50,140 nucleotides of DNA from Flavobacterium sp. (GTDB lineage Bacteria; Bacteroidota; Bacteroidia; Flavobacteriales; Flavobacteriaceae): positions 1 to 50,140 of the forward strand of contig NZ_JAKLJH010000002.1 of assembly GCF_023151265.1 (NCBI RefSeq). Direction: 5' to 3'. Shown piece after piece: positions 37,919-48,100 of the stretch (position 1 is its first letter; every line of letters starts with the position of its first letter). A program made the position numbers and the translations under genes. The notes beneath the pieces were generated by a model. That model was not told the DNA's origin and did no database searches. It saw only the letters and a list, made by a program, of their open reading frames with translations.

Positions 37919-40900
37919 GTTTCTCGTATTTTTCAACAGATTTACCAGTTGAAGTTGATCTTACTTTGAGCTTATAAACATAAACTCCTTTACCTATTCT
38001 ATCTCCAAAATCATCACGACCATCCCAAGTTACATCTCTACATAAAAAACCATCTGTTGTTACTTGCTGATTAATTGTTTTTACTAACTTTCCTGAAATA
38101 GTTAAAATTTGAACTTGTACATCAAGCGGTTCAAATGGCATATTGTGATTAAACCAAAACTCGGTATAACTTACAAATGGATTTGGATAATTTAATACTT
38201 TCTCAATGCGTAATCCTTCATCTGAACAAATAGCGTTAAATTGAATCTCTGCCGTAACCAAATTATTGTACACATCCCAAGCTTTAAATAAAATCGTATG
38301 CAAGCCTGGCGTCAAATCTCTAAATGGGAATCTTACAAATCCTTTAGTATAATCATCATTTTCGGTTTCATAATACTCATTTAAAACGTATGGATTAGAT
38401 TCATCGCCATCTAAAATTGCAACAATATCATGTCCAATTCCACTTGCTGTATTGATTCCATTTTCATCTTCTAAAAAAGCCAACAATATTGGAGAACAAT
38501 TTGTAATTCCACCCGAAACAAATCCTTCATCATTCATATGAAGCCTTACTTTTGGCGGACTTGAATCTGCTACAGCATTTACGTTAACACCTCCTATTTG
38601 GATTGTTCTATCATATCCTGTTTGATTTTCGAGATTTGGCATATTACGTTTTGCGTAAAAGCTAATCTTTCCATTTCCAACTGGTATTCTAATATCTTGC
38701 GGAACCACGAAGCTAAATTCAAATTGTCCGTTTACAACCGAGGCGTTTCCTCTAAAAACGGTTTCGCCTAAAGTTGTAAAATTCATTTTTATTAATTGAC
38801 CTGCTGGGAAAAAATTCCCCATAATGTTTGTACCTCCCGGACTTGGAGCAGCGACTCCATTATTAGCCAAAGTACTTCTGTTAATATCTTTATCAAAAAT
38901 TTGAACTGCTAAATCTCCGTTATAGTTTGACAACAAAACATCGTTTTCATCACGCACTTCACCAGAAATCTTAGCCAAACTTAAAGCTTGAAGTACTGGT
39001 AATGGCTGACTTACAGGAACATCATTTACTTTAGTAAGCACCACTCTAGGTTTTGGAATAGCTAATTTTAATGCTGGATCACCAATAAAAAAAACTACCC
39101 TTCTGTTATCTGAACCAGTACTTAATTTTGTTGTACGTAAAGCTTCTGCAATTGAAGGATAATCATTTGACCCAAAAGCATACAAATCTTCGCTTAATAA
39201 ATTATTCATTACAAAACCTGTTGTAACACCTATTTGACGAGTAGTTGCAATCAAACCAATTGCCCCTCCTGCTTTATTCCAATACATATACTCGCCACCT
39301 GTGAAACGGTTTGGATCATCAAAACGTGTAAATTCGCAAGTTATTGTTATAAAAAGCGGATATCTGTATCGATTCGTTAAGTTTTGAGCTTCAATTTTTT
39401 CAAACAATCTTTCTCTTGCTAGCGATTCTTCATTACCATGTCCAAAATAATTAAACACTAATGCTCCTAATTCTAATGCGTCTAAAAAATCATTTTTTGC
39501 TTCTGGATAGCGCTCTCCTCCAGCCGCTACTTGCTGCAAATACGAATCGGTGTGGATTTTTTTAACATTAACAAAAGGTTTTTGAGTTGTTAAAGTATTG
39601 GCTAAATTATCAAGCCCAAATTGCAGCGTAGCATCGGTAAGATTATCCGCATCATCTGAATAAATTACATAATTATTTCGCCATCTTCCGTATGATTTTT
39701 CATCATGATATTCTATTACCTTGTCAACCATTTCTTTAGCCTGACCAGCAGATGAGACTAACATTCTTCCAACAGCAATGTCAATTCCATCAAAACCTCC
39801 TAACATTGTACCTTCATTGTCATCCATCAAACCAAAAAAATCATCAGACATAAAAGAAGAAAACAAAGAGAAGTTTGAAATATTATTAGTTTCAGAAGCA
39901 AATGGATTAAACCCATGAAAAACTGGAACTATATTAGTATTGTTGAATAATCGATTTTTGTAATCATAAGAAGCATCTCCAAAAAGATTCACGTATTTTA
40001 CTCTTTTATCAGGAGTTGAAGCATTCCAATACACATACTTTATTAAATTTCTTATCGCAGCAATATCTTGCTTCCCGGATGCGAATTCATGATAAATTTT
40101 TTCCAAAGAAACCACTCTCACAACAAGTCCAGAATTTACTCGATGAAAATCTGCCAAACGTTCGGCTTGAGAAATTAAAAAATCAGGTGTTATAATTAGA
40201 TAATCAATATCTTGAAAATTCCCTTGAGCATCTTTAAAAATAGTTCCCTTCAAATTTTGATTTAGAACAGCAGCATTTGAATCGCGCAAAGGCGTAAAAG
40301 TATCCGACAAATCAACCGCTACATATTTTCTTGCCGTTCCTAAATTTGTTTTAAAACTAAAATTAGCTCCTGTTGTATTTTGATAACTAACAACGTTGTA
40401 CAAATCTGTTACATCCCAAACTTGTTCTATACCTGAAGCATTTGAAATTCTATATTCTCCAACACCAATATTAGTTTGCTCTTGATCATTGAAAAACAAA
40501 AACTGTTTAGAAAAACCCATCAAATTTCGTTTTGTCTTTAATCTTATAAAATCTAGAAAACCATTAGAACTTGGCACACCACCATTATTGTAAGCCAATG
40601 CAATCGTTATTGAGGAAGAAGTTGCATTAAAAACAGTATTCAAAGCAGATTCATAACCTTCAACTCCGCTTCCGGTAACTAATTGCGGAAAATTTAATGT
40701 TCCTAAATCGATATTATTAGCCTTTATATTAAATGAAGAGCTTCCGAATGATTTTGATGCTGTATTAACTTTAATTTGAACAGGAACTGAAGTGTCTAGA
40801 TTTGGAATAGTGAATTCGAAATTTTGAGTATCATCAATATTAAACTGTTCTCCAAACCATCTTCTTCCTACTTTTCCAGCGTTTAATAAATCTTTTTCAT

Positions 40901-41819
40901 AGTAAATAACATCATCAAATTGAGTAAAAGTTAGAGTAGGCGAAGCAATCGGCTGAAGCGCCTGTTCTATTCTTTTTCCCGAAGAACCTAAAGAAGTAAT
41001 ATAATAGTAGGATTTATCAGCAAATAAATTCACGCTGGTTAAACTCTCGGTATTCCAAGTATCAACCCCTTCAGCATAAAACAAAATATAATCACTGTTA
41101 TCAAAAACACCATCATCTTCTCCAACAAATTGAATTGCATTTTCTTCTAAATCATTTGGATAAGGCAATGTATTTTCAAGAGGCAACATTCTACCACCGT
41201 TTCCATAAATCTTTATATTTCGCGGATCTACATTTACATTAAAGCCTATACTTTGCAAAAAAGACTTAGAAACTTTGTAAACACCCGATTTTTCAACATA
41301 AAAACGATGCCAATTTCCTGTTGCTAAAACCGAATTCGAAGTACTCTGAATTACATTCTGATTATTGATCCTATTAGCTTGCCCTTCTTGAAACGAATAA
41401 GTAAACGAAATAACTTTCTTATAAACACTTCCTTCCTTTATAATAGGATTCAAAACCAAAACACCTTTGTAGACGTCACGTGCACGAACAATTTCTAGCT
41501 TTGCATCAATCTTAAGTGGAATTAATGTTTTGTTTAAATCATAAAGCTCAGACTCATTAATAGTTTGATAATTCACATTAGTAACAATTAAACTTGAGGC
41601 ATTTGCATTTGCAGAAACTGGCACCACTTGCTTATATTGAATTTTTCGTAACGGAATATCAATATTATAAAATTCTAAATCAAACTGTGGAACTTTAATT
41701 AAAACATCACCTGTATTGTAATCTAAATTAGAATTCCAATTAATAGATACATTTTCCGTTTGCTGAGAAAAAACAAACGAAATAGACAATAAAAGCAAAA
41801 ATAGAATAGTTTTTTTCAT
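37905..41819 (-). CDS. porU: T9SS C-terminal signal peptidase PorU
   Basis: 1304 residues. Signal peptide (MKKTILFLLLLSISFVFSQ), an N-terminal beta region, then a gingipain-like C25 domain (about 540-930) with H794 (NYFGHGNEE) and the nucleophile C828 (ITITCEFTRFD). A C-terminal sorting-like domain (NYPNPFVSYTEFWFNH, LDVQVQILTISGKLV, GVYVYKLKVRSTSTGK) follows. PorU is the surface sortase that removes the T9SS signal from cargo and attaches it to the cell. Divergent from gldJ; porV follows with its own promoter. This porU-porV-gldJ block is the known flavobacterial T9SS locus. Confidence 0.95.
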   Translation of the reverse strand: MKKTILFLLLLSISFVFSQQTENVSINWNSNLDYNTGDVLIKVPQFDLEFYNIDIPLRKIQYKQVVPVSANANASSLIVTNVNYQTINESELYDLNKTLIPLKIDAKLEIVRARDVYKGVLVLNPIIKEGSVYKKVISFTYSFQEGQANRINNQNVIQSTSNSVLATGNWHRFYVEKSGVYKVSKSFLQSIGFNVNVDPRNIKIYGNGGRMLPLENTLPYPNDLEENAIQFVGEDDGVFDNSDYILFYAEGVDTWNTESLTSVNLFADKSYYYITSLGSSGKRIEQALQPIASPTLTFTQFDDVIYYEKDLLNAGKVGRRWFGEQFNIDDTQNFEFTIPNLDTSVPVQIKVNTASKSFGSSSFNIKANNIDLGTLNFPQLVTGSGVEGYESALNTVFNATSSSITIALAYNNGGVPSSNGFLDFIRLKTKRNLMGFSKQFLFFNDQEQTNIGVGEYRISNASGIEQVWDVTDLYNVVSYQNTTGANFSFKTNLGTARKYVAVDLSDTFTPLRDSNAAVLNQNLKGTIFKDAQGNFQDIDYLIITPDFLISQAERLADFHRVNSGLVVRVVSLEKIYHEFASGKQDIAAIRNLIKYVYWNASTPDKRVKYVNLFGDASYDYKNRLFNNTNIVPVFHGFNPFASETNNISNFSLFSSFMSDDFFGLMDDNEGTMLGGFDGIDIAVGRMLVSSAGQAKEMVDKVIEYHDEKSYGRWRNNYVIYSDDADNLTDATLQFGLDNLANTLTTQKPFVNVKKIHTDSYLQQVAAGGERYPEAKNDFLDALELGALVFNYFGHGNEESLARERLFEKIEAQNLTNRYRYPLFITITCEFTRFDDPNRFTGGEYMYWNKAGGAIGLIATTRQIGVTTGFVMNNLLSEDLYAFGSNDYPSIAEALRTTKLSTGSDNRRVVFFIGDPALKLAIPKPRVVLTKVNDVPVSQPLPVLQALSLAKISGEVRDENDVLLSNYNGDLAVQIFDKDINRSTLANNGVAAPSPGGTNIMGNFFPAGQLIKMNFTTLGETVFRGNASVVNGQFEFSFVVPQDIRIPVGNGKISFYAKRNMPNLENQTGYDRTIQIGGVNVNAVADSSPPKVRLHMNDEGFVSGGITNCSPILLAFLEDENGINTASGIGHDIVAILDGDESNPYVLNEYYETENDDYTKGFVRFPFRDLTPGLHTILFKAWDVYNNLVTAEIQFNAICSDEGLRIEKVLNYPNPFVSYTEFWFNHNMPFEPLDVQVQILTISGKLVKTINQQVTTDGFLCRDVTWDGRDDFGDRIGKGVYVYKLKVRSTSTGKSVEKYEKLVIL

Positions 41820-41973
41820 TAGCAGTAAAACGTGATTAACACATATATATTACAAAGAGAAAAAAATTATTTATTTTATTCTAATTTTTTACAATAAAAC
41901 TTAGGATAAAACGTTGTAAGAGAAAGGATTTTAACATAACATTAATTTTTTTTTACAAAATTTTAAAAACATG

Positions 41974-42003
41974 TTGCATTTTAATTCATAATTATTATCT
42001 TGC
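41974..42003 (+). promoter_or_regulatory. Promoter of gldJ
   Basis: TTG (41974-41976), 19 bases, TATCTTGC (41996-42003), then 27 bases to the ATG. The -7 box has TTGC in place of TTTG. It is the only convincing signal in the 211-base gap between porU and gldJ. Confidence 0.5.
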
Positions 42004-42030
42004 GACACTAAATTTATTACCTACTAAAGT

Positions 42031-43731
42031 ATGAAAATTAAGAAAATTATGGCTTTAAAAGTGTTAGTAGTATTAGCACTGGCATTAGGTTTTACGGGTT
42101 GTAGCAAAAAAGGAAGCACTAAAGGTGGTTCTACGGCTACAGGATGGAAAATCAATGACAAAAAAGGTGGTTTCCAGTTTAATGACAAGTTTAAACAACA
42201 AGAAACTCCTCCAGGAATGATTTCTATTGAGGGTGGTACTTTTACTATGGGTAAAGTACAAGACGATGTTATGCATGATTGGAATAACTCTCCAAACCAA
42301 CAACACGTACAATCTTTCTTCATGGACGAAACAGAAGTTACCAACAAAATGTATTCTGAATACTTATTTTGGGTAAAAACAGTTTTCCCTCCAACAGAAG
42401 AAAATTACAAACATATTTATAACGGAGCAATTCCAGATACTTTAGTATGGAGAAATCGTTTAGGATATAACGAAACGATGACTAACAACTACTTAAGACA
42501 TCCTGCTTATGCTGACTACCCAGTAGTTGGAGTTAACTGGATTCAAGCAGTTGAATTTAGCAAATGGAGAACTGACCGTGTAAATGAAAACATTTTAGAG
42601 CGCGAAGGCTACCTTAAGAAAGATAACAAAATCAAATTAGGTTCTGACGTAACTGCTGAAAATTCATTCAGTACTGAAACTTATATCAATACACCTTCAA
42701 AAGCGTTTGGTGGAAATGAAGAAGTAGTATTGAAAAAAGAAATGGGTGGTGGAAGAAGACCTGCTGCAGATACTGCTAAAAATGTTTATGCTCAAAGAAG
42801 TTCTGGTTTAATTTTACCAGAATATAGACTACCAACAGAAGCTGAGTGGGAATATGCTGCAGTAGCTTTAGTTGGAAACAGAGAGTACAATATCTATAAA
42901 GGACAAAAGAAATATCCTTGGAGTGGTCAATATACTCGTTCTGCTAAAAGACAGTACAGAGGAGACCAATTAGCTAACTTTAAACAAGGTAAAGGAGATT
43001 ACGGAGGAATTGCTGGATGGTCTGATGACGGAGCTGATATTACTAACAAAGTAAAAAGTTATGCGCCAAATGATTTCGGATTATACGACATGGCAGGTAA
43101 CGTAGCTGAGTGGGTACAAGACGTTTACAGACCAATGGTAGATGATGAAGCAAATGACTTTAACTATTTTAGAGGTAACGTTTATACTAAAAATAAAATT
43201 GGTGAAGACGGAGTTGTTGAATTAGTAACTTCTGACAATATCACTTACGACACATTGAGTAATGGTAGAATTATGGCTAGAAATTTCCCTGGTCAAATTG
43301 CTCAAGTTCCTGTTGATGAAAACGAAACTTATTTAAGAACTCAATTCTCAACTTCAGACAACAGAAATTACAGAGATGGTGATAGACAATCTACACGTTT
43401 CTACAAATTTGGAGGTTCTGAAGAAGAGCAAGAAGGTGGAGAAGACAAATTCAGAATGTACGAAGCTCCTAAACATTCTATCACTGCTGATAGTTTAGGC
43501 AAAATGGACAAGAAATTTGATAAATCTGACAAGAGAACTACTTTAGTAGATGACAACGTTAGAGTTTACAAAGGAGGTTCTTGGAGAGATAGAGCATACT
43601 GGTTAGACCCAGCTTCTAGAAGATTCTTCCCTCAAGACATGGCTACAGATTACATCGGATTTAGATGTGCGATGTCTAAAGTAGGTCCTAAGTCAAACAA
43701 AAAGACTCCTAGAGGAAATCCTAAAAAATAA
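42031..43731 (+). CDS. gldJ: Gliding motility lipoprotein GldJ
   Basis: 566 residues. Lipoprotein signal with lipobox LGFTG|C at C24. The rest is a formylglycine-generating-enzyme-like (sulfatase-modifying) fold: GMISIEGGTFTMGKVQDDVMHDWNNSPNQQHVQSFFMDETEVTN at about 70-112, YRLPTEAEWEYAA near 265, YDMAGNVAEWVQDVYRP near 355, and VYKGGSWRDRAYWLDPASRRF near the end. GldJ is required for gliding and for T9SS function, and stabilises other Gld proteins. It is not expected to be an enzyme. A second ATG at 42049 is also possible. Followed by a strong terminator. Confidence 0.96.
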   Translation: MKIKKIMALKVLVVLALALGFTGCSKKGSTKGGSTATGWKINDKKGGFQFNDKFKQQETPPGMISIEGGTFTMGKVQDDVMHDWNNSPNQQHVQSFFMDETEVTNKMYSEYLFWVKTVFPPTEENYKHIYNGAIPDTLVWRNRLGYNETMTNNYLRHPAYADYPVVGVNWIQAVEFSKWRTDRVNENILEREGYLKKDNKIKLGSDVTAENSFSTETYINTPSKAFGGNEEVVLKKEMGGGRRPAADTAKNVYAQRSSGLILPEYRLPTEAEWEYAAVALVGNREYNIYKGQKKYPWSGQYTRSAKRQYRGDQLANFKQGKGDYGGIAGWSDDGADITNKVKSYAPNDFGLYDMAGNVAEWVQDVYRPMVDDEANDFNYFRGNVYTKNKIGEDGVVELVTSDNITYDTLSNGRIMARNFPGQIAQVPVDENETYLRTQFSTSDNRNYRDGDRQSTRFYKFGGSEEEQEGGEDKFRMYEAPKHSITADSLGKMDKKFDKSDKRTTLVDDNVRVYKGGSWRDRAYWLDPASRRFFPQDMATDYIGFRCAMSKVGPKSNKKTPRGNPKK

Positions 43732-43750
43732 TTTTCATACAAAATACTTA

Positions 43751-43782
43751 AAAAAGCCCTTTCGTTTGAAAGGGCTTTTTTT
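43751..43782 (+). terminator. Strong terminator after gldJ
   Basis: Perfect 13-bp stem AAAAAGCCCTTTC / GAAAGGGCTTTTT, 4-base loop GTTT, then more Ts. Confidence 0.9.
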
Positions 43783-43811
43783 TATCTTCGTTTCGATTTA
43801 AAACAACAAAT

Positions 43812-45098
43812 ATGATCACAATTACCACATTACATTCTTTATTTCTAAACTGCTCTAGCGTTTCAACCGATACACGAAAAATAGAGAACGATTGTTTGTT
43901 TGTTGCGCTTAAAGGTGAAAATTTTGACGCCAACACCTTTTCAAAAGAAGCTTTAGAAAAAGGAGCTAAATATGTGATTATTGACAACCCAAACTATCAG
44001 ATTGATGAACGTACTTTATTAGTAGAAGATTCACTTGTTACCTTACAAGAGTTGGCCAAATACCATAGAGCCTATTTAGGATTACCAATTATAGCTTTAA
44101 CTGGAAGCAATGGAAAAACAACAACTAAAGAGCTAATTCATGCTGTACTATCAAAAAAATATAACACCCTTGCTACCATTGGAAACTTAAACAATCACAT
44201 TGGAGTTCCTCTTACTCTTTTACGATTTACAAAAGAAACAGAAATTGGTATTGTTGAAATGGGCGCCAATCACCAGAAAGAAATTGAATTCTTATGTAAA
44301 ATTGCACAACCAGATTATGGTTATATCACTAATTTTGGAAAAGCTCATTTAGAAGGTTTTGGAGGAGTTGAAGGTGTAATTAAAGGCAAAAGCGAAATGT
44401 ATGATTATCTAAGAAATAATGACAAAATCGCTTTTATAAATGAAGATGACACTATTCAAACTGAAAAAACTAATAACATAAAAAGATTTAGTTTTTCGAC
44501 ATATAATCCAAATTCTGATGTTAGAATTACAGATGTAAAAGCAAATCCAATGGTAGAAATTCTGTATAACAACCTAACCATCAACTCACATCTTATAGGT
44601 ATTTATAACGCCAATAATATTAATGCTGCAATAACTATTGGAAAGTATTTCAAAGTAACAGACGAGTTAATTAAAGAGGCAATTGAAAATTATATTCCTG
44701 AAAACAATCGTTCCCAATTGATACAAAAAAACGGAAACGAAATAATTCTAGATGCTTATAATGCAAATCCGAGTAGTATGTCGGCAGCTATTACTAATTT
44801 TATTCAATTAGAAAAAAGCAATAAAATTGCAATTCTTGGTGATATGTTTGAATTAGGAGAAGAAAGTCTTATCGAACACAAGAAAATTGTAGATTTACTA
44901 ATTAATGAAACTACGATAACTACTTATTTTATTGGAAAAGATTTTTATGCTAACCAAACACCAAACTCACATTTAAAATTCTTCGAAAGTTTTGAAAATT
45001 TTGCAGCTTTTTTTAGTTCAAATCAACCAGCTGAGTGTTTAATGTTAATAAAAGGATCTAGAGGAATGGCATTAGAAAGAACTCTAAGTCTTCTATAA
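43812..45098 (+). CDS. murF: UDP-N-acetylmuramoyl-tripeptide--D-alanyl-D-alanine ligase
   Basis: 428 residues. Mur ligase adding D-Ala-D-Ala in cytoplasmic peptidoglycan synthesis. SVSTDTRKIENDCLFVALKGENFDANTF (UDP-binding domain, about 17-44), ATP loop TGSNGKTTTKE (97-107), VEMGANHQKEIEFL, NNHIGVPLTLLRF and the C-terminal NNRSQLIQKNGNEIILDAYNANPSSM are typical. Single gene after the gldJ terminator; TATCTTCG at 43783-43790 may be its -7 box but lacks a properly spaced TTG. Convergent with the giant surface-protein gene. Confidence 0.95.
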   Translation: MITITTLHSLFLNCSSVSTDTRKIENDCLFVALKGENFDANTFSKEALEKGAKYVIIDNPNYQIDERTLLVEDSLVTLQELAKYHRAYLGLPIIALTGSNGKTTTKELIHAVLSKKYNTLATIGNLNNHIGVPLTLLRFTKETEIGIVEMGANHQKEIEFLCKIAQPDYGYITNFGKAHLEGFGGVEGVIKGKSEMYDYLRNNDKIAFINEDDTIQTEKTNNIKRFSFSTYNPNSDVRITDVKANPMVEILYNNLTINSHLIGIYNANNINAAITIGKYFKVTDELIKEAIENYIPENNRSQLIQKNGNEIILDAYNANPSSMSAAITNFIQLEKSNKIAILGDMFELGEESLIEHKKIVDLLINETTITTYFIGKDFYANQTPNSHLKFFESFENFAAFFSSNQPAECLMLIKGSRGMALERTLSLL

Positions 45099-45141
45099 CA
45101 AGCAAAAGAGGCTCTTACTTTAAAAAAGTCAAACAATCAAG

Positions 45142-48100
45142 CTATTGATTTGCAGAAAATATTTTATGAGTAATCACTTCTTTAGAAGTCATTAATTTCA
45201 AAATAAACAATTCTCCGCCAGCATGATTAAAATTAATATCTAGTTTTAATTCTTTGCCAAAATAAGCGTCTGTATCTTTATACTCATACAACAAAGAACC
45301 TTTTGTATCAAAAATCTGAATATCAACATTTGATTCGTAATTAAACTTATAATTTAACATTAAATATTCTTTAAATGGATTTGGATAAGCCGTTACAATT
45401 AAACCATCAGAAAGTGAAACTGTTTTAATTTCAATATCTTCAGGTACTGGTACATTAATTCTACATTCATCATATCCTCTATTAATTGCATCAACAGCGG
45501 CGTTAATATTTGAATGAGAAAGACCGTTTATGTATTCACCTCCAAGTGCTTTATTCGCTAAAATGAATAAGTTACCTACTGTAGCACCACCATTTAAATT
45601 CAAATAATCAATAACATTTTGTGGAATATTAAATATTTGAACGGTTTCCATATCAGGCATATTTGCACCACATTCTACATCTGATGCAGTTGCAAAAGTA
45701 GATTCTAATTCAACCGAAGCCAATGCATTACTGATTTGAAGATTAAAGAATAAGACCATTGTTTGACTTAATAAATTGTTATTAATCTTACCTTTTCTCG
45801 AACCAGATGCGTATATAGGATCACCATCAGACCATGTTGCAGGAGTATCGTAGGTAGCAAATCCAACTAATTTTCTTGGACTTCCACCACCTGGAAGCAT
45901 CTTGTAAATATTATTATCTCTTGGTATTGAAACACCATTAACATCAGAAAGTTTTAGAAGAAAATAATTACCTGTATTTACACTTCCAAAATTAAATGAT
46001 CCGCCTACTTGATTTAAAGCTCTAATCATCATTATTTGAGAATTAACACTACCTAAATCAGGCACACAACCTAAACCTCCATAATTTCCATAGAAACCCT
46101 GAGTATAAGTACAATGAGCATCATCACAAGGAATTAGTTCAACTTCAATATCTTCTGATATCTCACAACCATTAGCGTCAATAATTTTAACCGTATGATT
46201 TCCAGTATTTAAACCTGTAAAAGTAAAAGGCGACAATTGCTCAGAAGCTGGACCATTATCAATACTTACCATATAAGGAGAAACTCCTCCCGAAAAAGTA
46301 GCGCTAATACTTCCTGTTGCTGTATCAATACAATTTTCTGGTTCCATTTGCAAAGAAAGCGACAAAGCATCTGGCTGACTTATTGTAGCGTCACATACCG
46401 TTGCATCTTCTAATGTTTGAACCGCATCTGTAATTAATATAGTATATGTACCTGCTGGTAAATTTGAAAATAGGGCTCCACCTGGCTCATCATTAACTCC
46501 CATTACACTATCAATTACATTATTGAGATCGCTTGAATTGTATAAATAGAAATTGTAAGGCGGGATTCCGTTTGAACCTAGAACTTGAATAGATCCACTT
46601 GATTCTCCATTACAAGCAACAGGTGTTGGTGTTGTTTGACATCCAATTCTACAGTTAAATGACATAGTAAAAGTTGAAGAGCAAGAGGATTCACATCCAG
46701 TATCAGTATTACGAATTGTCCATGTTACTGTTACGGATGTTTCTATACTACCTGGGACTCCAATAATAGGATTTAAAGGAGCATTACTATCTCCGTCAGG
46801 ATCTGCACTAGATGGACTGTACACATATTGTACCGCCACGATTTCAATATTAGGGTCGGAATTTAATCCTGCAAACGAATTAAACCAAGTACTAAATTTC
46901 GAATCTGTAGCCGCTTGGGCAACACTAGCTGAAACACCACAATCAACATCAAATAAAGCAGGACTTGGACAAACAATTTCAGGAAAATCATTTACCGTCA
47001 CAACTGCGCCATCACTATTCGTACATTCATTTGCGTCTGAATACGTATACGTCACATTATATGGTCCTGCAGCTAAACCTGAAGCATCAAACAATCCGGA
47101 TGCGCTTACATTAGCACCACTCCATGTTCCACCTGCTGGGTTTGCTGTTAATTGAACTGTAAATCCTGTACAAACTTCTGCGTCATTAGCAACAACAGTT
47201 GGTAGTGCATTTACGGTGACAACTGCACCATCACTATTCGTACATTCATTTGCGTCTGAATACGTATAGGTAACATTATATGGACCTGCAGCCAAACCTG
47301 AAGCATCAAACAATCCGGATGCGCTTACATTAGCACCACTCCATGTTCCACCTGCCGGGTTTGCTGTTAATTGAACTGTGAATCCTGTACAAACTTCTGC
47401 GTCATTAGCAACAACAGTTGGTAGAGCATTTACGGTAACCACTGCGCCATCACTATTGGTACATTCGTTTGCGTCTGAATAAGTATACGTAACATTATAT
47501 GGTCCTGCAGCTAAACCTGAGGCATCAAACAATCCTGATGCGCTTACATTAGCACCACTCCATGTTCCGCCTGCTGGATTTGCTGTTAATTGAACTGTAA
47601 ATCCGGTACAAACTTCTGCATCATTGGCAACAACAGTTGGTAGCGCGTTTACGGTTACCACTGCGCCATCGCTATTAGTACATTGATTTGCGTCTGAATA
47701 CGTGTATGTTACATTGTATGGCCCTGCAGCTAAACCTGAAGCATCAAACAATCCGGATGCACTTACATTAGCACCACTCCATGTTCCGCCTGCTGGATTT
47801 GCTGTTAATTGAACCATAAATCCTGTACAAACTTCTGCGTCATTTGCAACAACAGTTGGTAGCGCGTTTACGGTTACCACTGCGCCATCGCTATTAGTAC
47901 ATTCATTTGCGTCTGAATAAGTATACGTAACATTATATGGGCCTGCAGCTAAACCTGAAGCATCAAACAATCCTGATGCGCTTACATTAGCACCACTCCA
48001 TGTTCCACCTGCTGGGTTTGCTGTTAATTGAACTGTGAATCCTGTACAAACTTCTGCATCATTGGCAGCAACAGTTGGTAGTGCATTTACGGTGACAACC